Under the pieces are notes generated by a model. It was given only the letters and a program-made list of their open reading frames with translations. It did no database searches and was not told where the DNA came from. A stretch of DNA of 64,000 nucleotides from Mesorhizobium shangrilense. GTDB taxonomy: Bacteria > Pseudomonadota > Alphaproteobacteria > Rhizobiales > Rhizobiaceae. The position numbers and the translations under genes are program-made. The DNA lies in contig NZ_JBEWSZ010000001.1 in the NCBI RefSeq assembly GCF_040537815.1, positions 124,001-188,000 of the forward strand. Direction: 5' to 3'. This document shows, in pieces, positions 1 to 8,655 of this stretch (position 1 is its first letter; every line of letters starts with the position of its first letter).

Positions 1-120
1 GATCTCGTAGCGGTGCAGGCCGGGAAGCTGCTTGGCCAGCGGCACATGGATATCGAAGTAATGCCGGTCGAAGGCGGCGGGATCGGGGGGCATCTTGTAG
101 ATGACGAGCATCTTGGCCAT
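1..120 (-). CDS. EthD-like family protein, 3' end cut by window
   Basis: The reverse strand reads from an ATG at 120 into the window edge, giving a 40-residue N-terminus that begins MAKMLVIYKMPPDPAAF and continues with a Y-F-x-I-H-V-P-L-A motif. That pattern (a beta strand, then 'D..HY...H.PLA..LPGL') is typical of the EthD/dimeric alpha-beta barrel family of small proteins, some of which assist oxidations or degrade small molecules. An AGGAG ribosome-binding site lies just upstream of the ATG. The rest of the gene is outside the window, so the exact subfamily cannot be given. Confidence 0.75.
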   Translation of the reverse strand, partial: MAKMLVIYKMPPDPAAFDRHYFDIHVPLAKQLPGLHRYEI

Positions 121-305
121 GGCGGTGTCTCCTGGTTGTTTGGCGCTTGCTGGCCAATGTCGTTCAAGCAAAGCGGATTTCGACAGGCGCCAGTGGTGTT
201 CGTGTTGCTGCCCTTCATCGCCGAAATTGACAGAACTCCCCGTCTCGGCCATCCTTGCTCGAGGTCGCCAGGCGTTGAGTTCAGGGGCGGCCGAGGGCAA
301 TGTGC

Positions 306-530
306 ATGGCCAGTCCCGTCACCAGCCAGAATTCCAAACGCGCCGCGGTGCGCAAGGCGCTCGACCGCCACAAGGTCTACATCACCGCGCAGAGCTTTTC
401 GGCCGGCACGTATAGCGCGCGGGTGCTGGTCGATGGCGAGGCCTACTGGGTGGATGAATTCCGGCTCGCCCAGCTGCGGGAAGGGCTGACGCCAGCCGAG
501 CTCGAGTTGATGCCGGCTGCCGACGATTGA
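306..530 (+). CDS. small hypothetical protein, 74 aa
   Basis: This is a short open frame starting ATGGCC with GAGGG a few bases upstream; an ATG two codons earlier is an alternative start. The product is basic at its N-terminus (SKRAAVRKALDRHKVYI) and then has a compact alternating pattern (ITAQSFSAGTYSARVLVDGEAYWVDEFRLAQLREGL) that suggests a small beta-sheet domain. I see no signal peptide, membrane segment or metal site. I do not recognise the family, and no function is proposed. Confidence 0.5.
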   Translation: MASPVTSQNSKRAAVRKALDRHKVYITAQSFSAGTYSARVLVDGEAYWVDEFRLAQLREGLTPAELELMPAADD

Positions 531-592
531 GCTTGGTGAGCTGCAACTTACCAGTGAGACGCAGCGCCTGATGCCAGACGCTCCTTTCTTTT

Positions 593-748
593 CGTCATCC
601 CAGGGCGGAGCAGGAGCGAAGCGACGTCGCGGAGACCCTGGGATCCAGGCCGTGACATCGAAGCGCTGCGGCGGTCCAGGTTCTGCATCGCTGCATTTTG
701 CGATTGGCATCACGGCATGGATCGTCGGGTCAAGCCCCAGGATGACGA
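593..748 (+). repeat. intergenic palindromic repeat of rhizobial type
   Basis: The segment begins CGTCATCCCAGGGCGGAGC and ends with ...CAAGCCCCAGGATGACG, so its outer ends are inverted copies, and internal parts (GACCCTGGGATCCAGGCC / GGCATGGATCGTCGGGTC) are also partly complementary. From memory this element recurs between genes in Mesorhizobium and related genomes. It carries no convincing gene and fills the gap before ligD. Confidence 0.6.
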
Positions 749-794
749 CCGCGAGGTTTGCGCAACGATGCCGCGAAGGAGCGGGGTGCATGCC

Positions 795-3296
795 ATGACC
801 ACCCCGCCCAAACTCCAACCCTACCGCGCCAAGCGCGAGTTCACCAAAACGCCCGAACCAGCCGGCGGGCTCATCACTGCCGACGGCAATCGCTTCGTCG
901 TGCACAAGCACCATGCCACCGCTGATCATTACGACCTCAGACTACAGGTTGGCGATGTGCTGAAGAGCTGGGCGGTGCCGCGCGGGCCTTCGCTCAATCC
1001 GGCCGACAAGCGGCTGGCGGTGGAGACCGAGGACCATCCGCTCGAATATATCGACTTCGAGGGCGTCATTCCCGAGGGCGAATATGGCGGCGGGCCGATG
1101 ATCGTCTGGGACACCGGCACGTGGGCGCCGATGGACGATGTCGAGAAAAGCCTGCGCACCGGCGCCTTCAAGTTCCGGCTTGCCGGCGAAAAGCTCAATG
1201 GCGGCTGGATGCTGACGCGGCTGAAGCCCAAGCCCGGCGAGGACAGCGAGAAGAAGAACTGGCTGCTGTTCAAGGAGCGCGATCTCGCTTCCGATACCAG
1301 GCTCGATATCCTGGAAGCGCGGCCGGAAAGCGTGAAATCCGGCCTGCGCATCGAGGAACTGGCGGAGGCCGCGAAGCCGGCGGCGAAGGCCGCGCCCAAG
1401 CCGGGCTCGCTGAAGCCCGGTGCGTTGCCGGGCGCGGTGAAGGCCCCGGCGCCCGGCCGCATCGAGCCGCAGCTGGCGACGCAGGTACTGAGGCCGCCGG
1501 GCGGCGAGGGCCCGGCCGAGCATACGAACGAATCCTGGCTGCACGAGATCAAGTTCGACGGCTATCGCACCATGGCGCATCTGGCCGATGGCGTGGTCAA
1601 GCTGATCACCCGGGGCGGCATCGACTGGACGAAGCGCTATGGCGACCTGCCGCATGCCTTCGCCAAACTGCCGTGCCGGGACGCCATCATCGACGGCGAG
1701 ATCGTCGTGCTCGATGGCAAGGGTATCAGCCGCTTCGCGCTGTTGCAGGATGCGCTGGCCGAGGGTGCCGGCAGCAAGCTGCATTTCTATGCCTTCGACC
1801 TGCTGCATCTCGATGGCTGGGACCTGACGAAGGCGCCGCTCATCCGGCGCAAGGCGCTGCTTGCGGAATTGCTTGGCGGCCTTGGCGCCAACTCCGCTAT
1901 CCAGTTTTCCGACCATGTCGAAGGCTCGGGGCAGGGACTGTACGACCAGGCAACGGAGTTCGGTCTCGAAGGCGTGGTGTCGAAGCGGGCCACCGCTGTT
2001 TACCAGAGTGGCCGCAGCAAGAGCTGGACCAAGACCAAGGCACTGAAGAATGGCGACTTCGTCATCGCCGGCTACACGGTTTCCGACGCTGCGGAAGGGC
2101 TGGCCGCGCTCGGTCTTGCCGAGTTCGAGGAGGGAGAGCTGCACTACCGAGGCAAGGTCGGCACCGGCTTCGACGCCGAAACCGCCGCAGACCTGCTGGC
2201 ACGGCTGGAGCCGCTCACCGCCGGGGCGACACCGCCCGAAGGCGTGCCGCGCGAGATCATGCGGGAGATGCACTGGGTGAAGCCGCTGTTTTCGGCGCAC
2301 ATCCACTATGCCAACCGCACCGCCGACAACGCGCTGCGTCATGCCGTGTTCAAGGGCCTCAGGGATGTCGGCCTGTCGACGCCGGTGTCGGCCAAACGCA
2401 AGCGGCTGATCTCGGAGGCTGACCTTGCCACCATCTGGGTGACCAATCCGGAGCGGCGGCTGTTCGGCAAGACCGGGCCAACCAAGCTCGACATTGCCGT
2501 CTATTACGCGCTGGTCGGCGATTTCATGCTGCCGCACATCCTCGGCCGCCCGGTGTCGCTGGTGCGCTGCCCGACCGGCCTGCCAAAAGACTGCTTCTTC
2601 CAGCGCCACGCCTTCACCGGCATGCCGCCCTCGGTGGTGACGTTCCAGGCGACCAATTCCGAAGGCGAGACCAAATCCTACCTCTCGGTCGAAGGCGCCA
2701 AGGGTTTTTTGGCGCTGGCGCAGTTCGGTGTCGTCGAGTTCCACACCTGGGGCACGCACCGGACAAACCTCGACAAGCCCGACCAGATCGTCTTCGACCT
2801 CGACCCGGGCGAGGGGATTTCGTGGCGTGAGGTGGTGGAGGCCGCCGTCCACATCAAGGGCGAGCTGGAGGGGCTGGGTCTCGTGCCCTTCGCCAAGACC
2901 TCGGGCGGCAGCGGCATCCACATCACCGTGCCGGTGACGCAGAAACAGAACTGGAAGAAGCTGCACCAGGCAACCAGCGCCATCGCCACGCATCTGGCGG
3001 CAACCGCGCCCGACACCTTCACAACCACCATGGGCAAGGACAACCGCAAGCGGCGCATCTTCATCGACTATCACCGCAACGCACGCGGCCACACCTCTGC
3101 CGCTCCCTATTCGCTGCGGGCGCGGACCAATCTGCCGGCCTCGACGCCGGTAAGCTGGGCGGACCTGGAAGCGATCGATGCGCCGCAGGATCTGAACTAT
3201 TCCTCGCTGCCGGGGCTGCTGGAGACGTCGGGCGATCCGTGGGCGGAGATTGATGAGTTTGCGCGGGATTTGCCGGCGGTGGACAAGTCAGGATAA
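795..3296 (+). CDS. ligD: ATP-dependent DNA ligase D (NHEJ ligase/polymerase/phosphoesterase)
   Basis: LigD processes and seals double-strand breaks in bacterial non-homologous end joining together with Ku. The 833-residue product has the three-domain order usual in rhizobia. First comes an N-terminal 3'-phosphoesterase domain with HKHHATADHYDLRL at about residues 37-50. Next is a ligase core whose adenylated lysine is K253 in EIKFDGYR. Last is a C-terminal primase-like polymerase domain with the metal-binding pair DLD at 668-670. The start at 795 (MTTPPKLQPYRAKREF) is preferred because the phosphoesterase domain begins shortly after it; in-frame starts upstream would lie in the intergenic repeat area. 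Ku is encoded 620 bp downstream on the same strand, which supports a functional NHEJ pair. Confidence 0.96.
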   Translation: MTTPPKLQPYRAKREFTKTPEPAGGLITADGNRFVVHKHHATADHYDLRLQVGDVLKSWAVPRGPSLNPADKRLAVETEDHPLEYIDFEGVIPEGEYGGGPMIVWDTGTWAPMDDVEKSLRTGAFKFRLAGEKLNGGWMLTRLKPKPGEDSEKKNWLLFKERDLASDTRLDILEARPESVKSGLRIEELAEAAKPAAKAAPKPGSLKPGALPGAVKAPAPGRIEPQLATQVLRPPGGEGPAEHTNESWLHEIKFDGYRTMAHLADGVVKLITRGGIDWTKRYGDLPHAFAKLPCRDAIIDGEIVVLDGKGISRFALLQDALAEGAGSKLHFYAFDLLHLDGWDLTKAPLIRRKALLAELLGGLGANSAIQFSDHVEGSGQGLYDQATEFGLEGVVSKRATAVYQSGRSKSWTKTKALKNGDFVIAGYTVSDAAEGLAALGLAEFEEGELHYRGKVGTGFDAETAADLLARLEPLTAGATPPEGVPREIMREMHWVKPLFSAHIHYANRTADNALRHAVFKGLRDVGLSTPVSAKRKRLISEADLATIWVTNPERRLFGKTGPTKLDIAVYYALVGDFMLPHILGRPVSLVRCPTGLPKDCFFQRHAFTGMPPSVVTFQATNSEGETKSYLSVEGAKGFLALAQFGVVEFHTWGTHRTNLDKPDQIVFDLDPGEGISWREVVEAAVHIKGELEGLGLVPFAKTSGGSGIHITVPVTQKQNWKKLHQATSAIATHLAATAPDTFTTTMGKDNRKRRIFIDYHRNARGHTSAAPYSLRARTNLPASTPVSWADLEAIDAPQDLNYSSLPGLLETSGDPWAEIDEFARDLPAVDKSG

Positions 3297-3383
3297 GCGA
3301 GAAACGTTGAGTTCCTTCGCGCCCCCTCTGTCCTGCAGCGTGTAAATTGTGTGAAAAGCGCGCTTATCCTCGGAGGCACCAAA

Positions 3384-3713
3384 GTGAGTGTAGTGAGCGG
3401 TGTGGTGCTTTGTACATCCTCTGCCGAAGACTGTTCGAGCCCGAACGGTCGGCCTGTTCTCTTTGAGCGCATACAGGAATGGCTGGCTGAGCGCGCCGGC
3501 CCCTTCCAACAACTTAACAGCGTCGAGGATAGCTTTGGCGGCAGCAAGCACCCGCAAATGTTTGTAGCCGGCGGCGGCTTCAAACATTTCCCTGAAGACG
3601 ACTTTGCGACCTACGTGATGTCGCTGCCCTGGCAAAACCCAGAAAACGTCGTGCTGGTGATCGAGCCCGAAGAAGGAGCGACTCGCGTCTTCAGGCACGA
3701 GAATTCAAACTGA
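3384..3713 (+). CDS. hypothetical protein between ligD and ku
   Basis: This frame of about 109 aa lies on the same strand between the two NHEJ genes. I chose the GTG at 3384 because GGAGG sits 7 bases upstream of it; an in-frame GTG at 3351 is possible. The product has GGGFKHFPEDDFATYVMSLPW in the middle and an acidic end (VIEPEEGATRVFRHENSN), with no signal peptide or membrane segment. I do not recognise the family. Its position suggests it could belong to the repair block, but there is no independent evidence of a link. Confidence 0.55.
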   Translation: MSVVSGVVLCTSSAEDCSSPNGRPVLFERIQEWLAERAGPFQQLNSVEDSFGGSKHPQMFVAGGGFKHFPEDDFATYVMSLPWQNPENVVLVIEPEEGATRVFRHENSN

Positions 3714-3917
3714 CGCACTACCCGCCCGCCAGATCCATCGACGCTCGCTACAATTTGAACTATCCTCCGCCCGCGACCCTTCCGGCGCCCTAAAACACTT
3801 CGTTGGGAATTTGCCGGTATTGTGCGGGGTCGGTGTAGGATTTACGCAGCCTTATTCGTCCTGCGGACGAACAGCGCTGCACCGGTGTGACAGTGCATGG
3901 CCGCGTAGGAGTGTATC

Positions 3918-4823
3918 ATGGCGCCCAGGGCAAGTTGGAAGGGTTACCTCAAGCTCAGCCTCGTCAGCTGTCCGGTCCGGCTTTATCCGGCGACGACGAC
4001 CAGCGAGCGCATCTCGTTCAATCAGCTGCACAAGAAGACCCATAACCGCATCAACATGAAGCCGGTCGATCCTGAACTGGGGCTCGTCGAGCGCTCGGAC
4101 CTGGTCAAGGGTTATGAGTATGAGGACAAGCAGTACATCATCATCGATGATGCCGACCTCGACGCGGTCAGGATCGAATCCAACCACACGATGAACATCG
4201 AGGCCTTCGTCGACGAGGGCGAGGTCGACGTCATCTACCAGGACGCGCCCTACTACCTGGCGCCGGACGGCGCGATGGCCGAGGAAACCTTTGCCGTGCT
4301 GCGCGAAGCCATGCGCAAATCCGGCAAGCTGGCGATCGCCCGGCTGGTGCTGTCCAGCCGCGAGCGGGTGGTGACGATCGGCGCGCGCGAGAACGGCATG
4401 TTCGTGTGCACGTTGAGGAACCCGAACGAAGTGCGTGGCACGGCTGAGTATTTCGGCAACATCCCAGCTGGCAAGCCCGACCAGGAAATGCTTGAGCTCG
4501 CCGAAGCGCTGATCAAGCAGAAGGAAACCACCTTCGATCCGAAGAATTACGAGGACCGCTACGAGATCGCGCTGATGGCGATGATCCGCGAGAAGCTGAA
4601 GGGCCACAAGCCGATCATCGCGGCCGCACCCGAGCGCGGCAATGTCATCAACCTCATGGATGCGCTGAAGGCCAGCCTGTCGCAGTCGAAGCCGCCGGCC
4701 AAGTCGAAGAGCAAGGCCGACGAAACAGCAAAACCCGCCGCCAAGAAGGTGGCAGCGGGTGGCGCGGCTGAAAATCCGCTGAAGGCCAGTCTGCTCAAGG
4801 CGGTCGGCAAGAGCAAGAAGTGA
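3918..4823 (+). CDS. ku: Ku homodimer DNA-end-binding protein
   Basis: Ku binds double-strand break ends as a homodimeric ring and recruits LigD. The 301-residue product starts MAPRASWKGYLKLSLVSCPV, the standard bacterial Ku opening, and continues with the beta-barrel core (FNQLHKKTHNRI, VKGYEYEDKQYIIIDDADLDA). The last 60 or so residues form a Lys/Ala/Ser-rich tail (KPPAKSKSKADETAKPAAKK), as seen in Ku proteins whose C-terminal extension binds DNA. The next gene starts inside the ku stop codon (GTGA overlap), which implies translational coupling. Length and motifs are normal for the family. Confidence 0.96.
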   Translation: MAPRASWKGYLKLSLVSCPVRLYPATTTSERISFNQLHKKTHNRINMKPVDPELGLVERSDLVKGYEYEDKQYIIIDDADLDAVRIESNHTMNIEAFVDEGEVDVIYQDAPYYLAPDGAMAEETFAVLREAMRKSGKLAIARLVLSSRERVVTIGARENGMFVCTLRNPNEVRGTAEYFGNIPAGKPDQEMLELAEALIKQKETTFDPKNYEDRYEIALMAMIREKLKGHKPIIAAAPERGNVINLMDALKASLSQSKPPAKSKSKADETAKPAAKKVAAGGAAENPLKASLLKAVGKSKK

Positions 4824-5944
4824 CGGCACCGGCCGTCACGGTCACTGGGGCCGTCTTTGGCAGCATCGGGGCGTTGGCGGCGTTTCCACTCAGGCTCGCC
4901 GCGCGCGAGGTGGAGCGCCAGCACGGCCAGTTGCGACGCGGCGTCACCAGGCGCACCACGCATGTCGTGTTTGGCCGCACACTGCTCGTCAAGGCGGCGC
5001 TGACCAAAAACGGCGACGCCGGGATCGAGCGCCGCGTCGCCGCCGAGCGTGCGGCCGGGCGCATACTGATCAGCGAGAACGGTTTCCTGCGCCTGCTCGA
5101 GCTGATGAAGGCGCCGGAGGCGTCTTCGCTGTCGCGGCAGTCGCTGATCGACCAGTCGCGACTCTCCGGCGCCGATCTCGACCTGCTCTCGCTGTTCGAT
5201 GCCTTCGAGCATGACGCGGAACCCTATTCCTTCCGCGACCTGATCCTGGCGCGCAAATATGCCGGGCTGGTGGCAGGCGGGGCGACCTGGGGGGCGATCG
5301 CGCGGTCCGTGCATCGCTCCGGCCCGGTGGCCTCGCTCACCGCCAAGTCGCTCAATGTCGGCTCGGCATTTGGGCGCGCGGACGCGATCTATCTCGAAGG
5401 CGGCCAGAGCGAGCTTGACGGGCAATTGCTGTTCGATCTGGGTAGCGCAGCACATGGCGACGACACGTTGGAAGAGTTGTTTGCCGAGGCCGAAGCGGCG
5501 GAGGAGGCCGGCGACCATGATGGTGCGGCCGCGCTCTACCAGCGCTGCCTTGCCATCGACCCGACCGATGCGATTGCCGCCTTCAACCGCGCCAACTGCC
5601 TGCGCGCCGGCGGCCATGCGGCTGAAGCCGCGCACGACTATGCCCGCGCGATCAAGCTCGACCCGGCCTTCGTCGAAGCCTGGTTCAACCTCGCCGGGCT
5701 GATGAGCGAGCAAGGCCGCGACGCCTCGGCGCGACGGCACCTGCAGAAGGCCATCGCGCTCGACAGGAATTATGCCGATCCGGTGTTCAATCTGGCGAGG
5801 CTGGAATTCGACGCCGGCAACCTCGCCGAGGCGCGGCGGCTATGGGCGCGGTATCTGGAGCTTGACGCGGATTCGGAATGGGCCGGCGTGGCGGCCAAGG
5901 GGGTGCAGTTCGTGGATATGCAACTGGCGCGGACGGCGGGGTGA
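4820..5944 (+). CDS. BRCT-like / MerR-like HTH / TPR protein coupled to ku
   Basis: The 374-residue product starts at a GTG overlapping the ku stop. Residues 1-95 look like a BRCT domain (THVVFGRTLL, then AAGRILISENGFLRLLEL), a module common in DNA-break repair proteins. Residues about 130-190 resemble the winged-helix region of MerR-type TPR regulators (YSFRDLILARKYAGL... GGATWGAIARSVHR, then GQLLFDLG). From about 215 there are three or four TPR units (DHDGAAALYQRCLAIDP; AAEAAHDYARAIKLDP; DASARRHLQKAIALD; NLAEARRLWARYLELD). Seen directly: sequence patterns and overlap with ku. Inferred: a DNA-binding scaffold serving the Ku/LigD pathway. The BRCT tryptophan is not obvious, so that domain call needs a profile search. 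Confidence 0.7.
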   Translation: MTAPAVTVTGAVFGSIGALAAFPLRLAAREVERQHGQLRRGVTRRTTHVVFGRTLLVKAALTKNGDAGIERRVAAERAAGRILISENGFLRLLELMKAPEASSLSRQSLIDQSRLSGADLDLLSLFDAFEHDAEPYSFRDLILARKYAGLVAGGATWGAIARSVHRSGPVASLTAKSLNVGSAFGRADAIYLEGGQSELDGQLLFDLGSAAHGDDTLEELFAEAEAAEEAGDHDGAAALYQRCLAIDPTDAIAAFNRANCLRAGGHAAEAAHDYARAIKLDPAFVEAWFNLAGLMSEQGRDASARRHLQKAIALDRNYADPVFNLARLEFDAGNLAEARRLWARYLELDADSEWAGVAAKGVQFVDMQLARTAG

Positions 5945-5970
5945 TCATGATTGGCGAAAGCCGCGATGAC

Positions 5971-6150
5971 AGCCGATCTCCCCCCTTGTGGGGGAGATGT
6001 CCGGCAGGACAGAGGGGGGCGCTGTCCCGCCGACAGACCGGCCAATTTCAGAGCGTTTTCCCGCACGCAAACCTGGCCGAAGGCTGGCATTCCTTCGCGC
6101 CCCCCTCTGCCCTGCCGGGCATCTCCCCCACAAGGGGGGAGATTGGCAGC
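5971..6150 (+). repeat. RIME-like inverted repeat (type with CCCCCTTGTGGGGG)
   Basis: Two long arms in opposite orientation (GGGGGAGATGTCCGGCAGGAC... and ...GCCCTGCCGGGCATCTCCCCC) flank about 60 bp. Each arm also has a small internal hairpin of the form CTCCCCCCTTGTGGGGGAG. This matches the layout of rhizobial intergenic mosaic elements. A related copy with the arms arranged inside out is at 58514-58673. Confidence 0.75.
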
Positions 6151-6176
6151 GTCGCCGTCGCGCGGGAGATCACACC

Positions 6177-6818
6177 ATGACCACCTTCCTCTTCGACGGT
6201 GACGACACTGCGCCAACAACCATCCTGCTCGCCCACGGCGCGGGCGCGTCGATGGATTCCCCCTCCATGACCGCTACCGCCAAGGCGCTGGCCGCCTCGG
6301 GCTTCCAGGTCGCGCGCTTCGAATTCCACTACATGGCTGCGCGCCGCTACGGCCACCGCAAGCCGCCGCCGCGGGCCGAGACGGTGAACCCGGAATACAT
6401 CAAGGCGATCGCCGATCTGAGGGCCAGGGGCGTTACGGGCAAGCTCATCATCGGCGGCAAGTCGATGGGTGGGCGCGTCGCCTCGATGGTTGCGGACGAG
6501 ATGTTTGCCAAGGGCGAGATCGCCGGGCTGGTCTGCCTCGGCTATCCCTTCCATCCGCCGGCCAAGCCCGAGCAGTTGCGGACGAAACACCTGGTGGGGC
6601 TCAAGACGTCGACGCTGATTTTTCAGGGCACGCGGGATGAGTTCGGCACGAAGGACGAGGTGGCCGGTTATGGGCTGTCTGACCAGATCGAGGTGGTCTG
6701 GCTGGAGGATGGCGACCATGACCTCAAGCCGCGCAAGAGCGTTTCGGGGTTTTCCACTGGCGACCATTTGAAGACGCTGGCGGAGACGGTGAGGGATTGG
6801 GTGCAGGATTTAGACTAG
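6177..6818 (+). CDS. alpha/beta-hydrolase, KANL3/Tex30-like
   Basis: The 213-residue product starts at 6177 (MTTFLFDGDDTAPTTILLAHG) right after the repeat; longer frames would read through the repeat and are rejected. It shows an oxyanion region LLAHGAGASMDSPSM, a nucleophile elbow GGKSMGGRVAS (Ser in G-x-S-x-G form), and late Asp and His candidates in FQGTRDEFG and LEDGDHDLKPRK. This arrangement fits the small bacterial hydrolases related to KANL3/Tex30. The substrate is unknown. It stands alone on the plus strand between two repeats. Confidence 0.8.
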   Translation: MTTFLFDGDDTAPTTILLAHGAGASMDSPSMTATAKALAASGFQVARFEFHYMAARRYGHRKPPPRAETVNPEYIKAIADLRARGVTGKLIIGGKSMGGRVASMVADEMFAKGEIAGLVCLGYPFHPPAKPEQLRTKHLVGLKTSTLIFQGTRDEFGTKDEVAGYGLSDQIEVVWLEDGDHDLKPRKSVSGFSTGDHLKTLAETVRDWVQDLD

Positions 6819-6855
6819 CGATTGCGTCGGGTTGGATCGTTTGCTTCCAGCGTTG

Positions 6856-7037
6856 GCGCCGCCCCTCATTGTCCTGCCGGACATTTCTCCCCGTATAGTG
6901 ACGGGGAGAAAGACGCTGTCATTGCTGATTTCGCCAATCTCTAACGTTGCAAAGAAGGCGCCGAGGGTTGCGACAGCTCTCTTCTCCCCGTCAGTATACG
7001 GGGAGAAGGTGCCGGCAGGCGGATGAGGGGCGGCGCC
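6856..7037 (+). repeat. RIME-like inverted repeat (type with CTCCCCGTATAGTGACGGGGAG)
   Basis: The ends GCGCCGCCCCTCAT and ATGAGGGGCGGCGCC are complementary. Inside are two hairpins built on TTCTCCCCGTATAGTGACGG and its inverse, separated by a spacer containing GATTTCGCCAATCTCTAACG. Copies of the same type are at 10301, 20767 and 32873. The 305-bp gap between the hydrolase and exonuclease III genes is almost entirely this element. Confidence 0.8.
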
Positions 7038-7123
7038 GACATTGGCCGGGAAGCAACGCCAAACGCCGAGCGCGCCGCAACCACCCTTGCCCCCCGCTTC
7101 GCCTTCCTGCTTTCATACCCCCC

Positions 7124-7894
7124 ATGAAACTCGCCACCTTCAACATCAACAACATCAACAGCCGGCTGGAAAACCTGCTGGCATGGCTGGCCGTGGCGAA
7201 ACCCGATGTCGTGTGCCTGCAGGAACTGAAGGCGCGCGACATGCAGTTTCCGCGCACCGTGCTTGCCGATGCCGGCTATGGCGCGGTGTGGAAGGGGGAG
7301 CCGACATGGAACGGGGTTGCGATCATCGCGCGTGGCGCGGAGCCGGTGCTGACGCGCGATGCCTTGCCCGGCGACGACGGTGACAAGCAGAGCCGCTACA
7401 TCGAGGCGGCGGTGAACGGCATCGTCATCGCCTGTCTCTATGCGCCGAACGGCAATCCGCGGCCAGGGCCGAAATTCGCCTACAAGCTCGCCTGGCATGC
7501 ACGGCTGGAGGCGCATGCCGAACAGCTCCTCGACACCGGGCTGCCGGTGGTGCTGGCCGGCGACTTCAACATCGTGCCCGAGCCACGCGACATCTATGCC
7601 ACGCGCTCCTATGATGACAACGCACTGGTGCAGCCGGAAAGCCGGGCCGCCTTCGCCGCGCTGATCGAGCAGGGCTGGACGGATGCACTGCGCAAGAAGC
7701 ATCCGAAGGAAACGCTCTATACGTTCTGGGATTATCGCCGGAACCGCTGGCCGCGCGATGCGGGCCTGCGGCTCGACCATATCCTTTTAACGAAGACACT
7801 GGCGCGCCGGCTGACCGCCGCCGGCATCGACCGCCACGTGCGGAGCGAGGACGGCGCCAGCGATCATGCGCCGGTGTGGGTGGAATTGAAGTAG
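7124..7894 (+). CDS. xth: exodeoxyribonuclease III (AP endonuclease family)
   Basis: The 256-residue product belongs to the exonuclease III/EEP family that cuts DNA 5' of abasic sites and trims 3' ends in base-excision repair. Family motifs are in order: FNINNINSR, VCLQELKA (metal-binding Glu), GDFNIVPEPRDIY (catalytic Asp/Asn) and the C-terminal SDHAPVWVEL (catalytic His). The ATG at 7124 (MKLATFNINNINSRLENLL) gives the usual family start; an upstream in-frame extension would lie in the repeat. Full length and normal for Xth. Confidence 0.95.
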   Translation: MKLATFNINNINSRLENLLAWLAVAKPDVVCLQELKARDMQFPRTVLADAGYGAVWKGEPTWNGVAIIARGAEPVLTRDALPGDDGDKQSRYIEAAVNGIVIACLYAPNGNPRPGPKFAYKLAWHARLEAHAEQLLDTGLPVVLAGDFNIVPEPRDIYATRSYDDNALVQPESRAAFAALIEQGWTDALRKKHPKETLYTFWDYRRNRWPRDAGLRLDHILLTKTLARRLTAAGIDRHVRSEDGASDHAPVWVELK

Positions 7895-7925
7895 GCGAAG
7901 AGATCACTCGTACCAGCTGGCGTGT

Positions 7926-8195
7926 CTAGGGAACAACGGCCACTCCGACATAGAACACACTGGCGAAGAGCAGGGGAATGGCGATGAGGCAGATACACAT
8001 CACGACAAAGACAACGTTCGCCGTGCGCTCGCCACGCCGGCAAAGCGCATCGGCGGCCGCATCGTCCTGCGGGATCAGCACCCGCAGAAAGTCCAGGACT
8101 TCCTGGCCCACGGGCGTCTTGTTGTCGTTGGCGGGCAGGCTCGTGGAACCCTTCGGGGTCGGCTTCTTCGGGACAGGAATCAAGATTTGCCTCAC
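7926..8195 (-). CDS. small single-pass membrane protein, 89 aa
   Basis: The product begins MRQILIPVPKKPTPKGSTSL, has a soluble stretch (VLDFLRVLIPQDDAAADALCRRGE) and ends in a hydrophobic helix (VVFVVMCICLIAIPLLFASVFYVGVAVV). This suggests a tail-anchored or C-terminally anchored membrane protein. It is convergent with xth. I do not recognise the family. Confidence 0.5.
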   Translation of the reverse strand: MRQILIPVPKKPTPKGSTSLPANDNKTPVGQEVLDFLRVLIPQDDAAADALCRRGERTANVVFVVMCICLIAIPLLFASVFYVGVAVVP

Positions 8196-8406
8196 GGTCG
8201 AATGCCCGGCCCAACGTCGAAACGAGGCGATGGTTCCGGATTTTCCAGATTGATAACCGTCGCATTTTCGTGAGCTTGGCGTGTAGAGGCCGTCGCGCGC
8301 CTGAGCATGAAGAGCCGGATCACGATGACGACAGATGTCATCCTGACCTGGGCTGGTACTCGACTCTTTGCCGACGCTGCGTAAGATCGGCGTGGGGTAA
8401 TTCTCT

Positions 8407-8655
8407 ATGCGATCATTGCCGCGAAATATCGATGTCGATGCGGTGCTGGAAATCGGCGCCTATCTGGACGACCAGGCGCACAACGTTCCCGTGTCGATGC
8501 ACAGGGCAATCGCTGCGGTTCGGCGGCGGCTGAAGACGGACCTTTCCGACCATGACCTGGAAGAACTGATTGTCGAGAGCGCCTCCACGCGGCGCCTGTC
8601 ACTGCTGCTGGACAGCCGCGACGATGTTCCGCCGCCGGACGCTGAGCCGCGATGA
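8407..8655 (+). CDS. hypothetical 82-aa protein upstream of WD40 gene
   Basis: This small soluble protein (MRSLPRNIDVDAVLEIGAYL...) has a predicted all-helical composition and an acidic middle (DLSDHDLEELIVESAS). Its stop overlaps the start of the following WD40 gene (ATGA at 8652-8655), so the two are probably translated together. Family unknown; a partner or regulator of the WD40 protein is only an inference from coupling. Confidence 0.6.
   Translation: MRSLPRNIDVDAVLEIGAYLDDQAHNVPVSMHRAIAAVRRRLKTDLSDHDLEELIVESASTRRLSLLLDSRDDVPPPDAEPR

Noticed and set aside
942..3092. Long minus-strand frame opposite ligD
   Set aside because: Antisense to a complete LigD with all motifs; composition shows no protein family.
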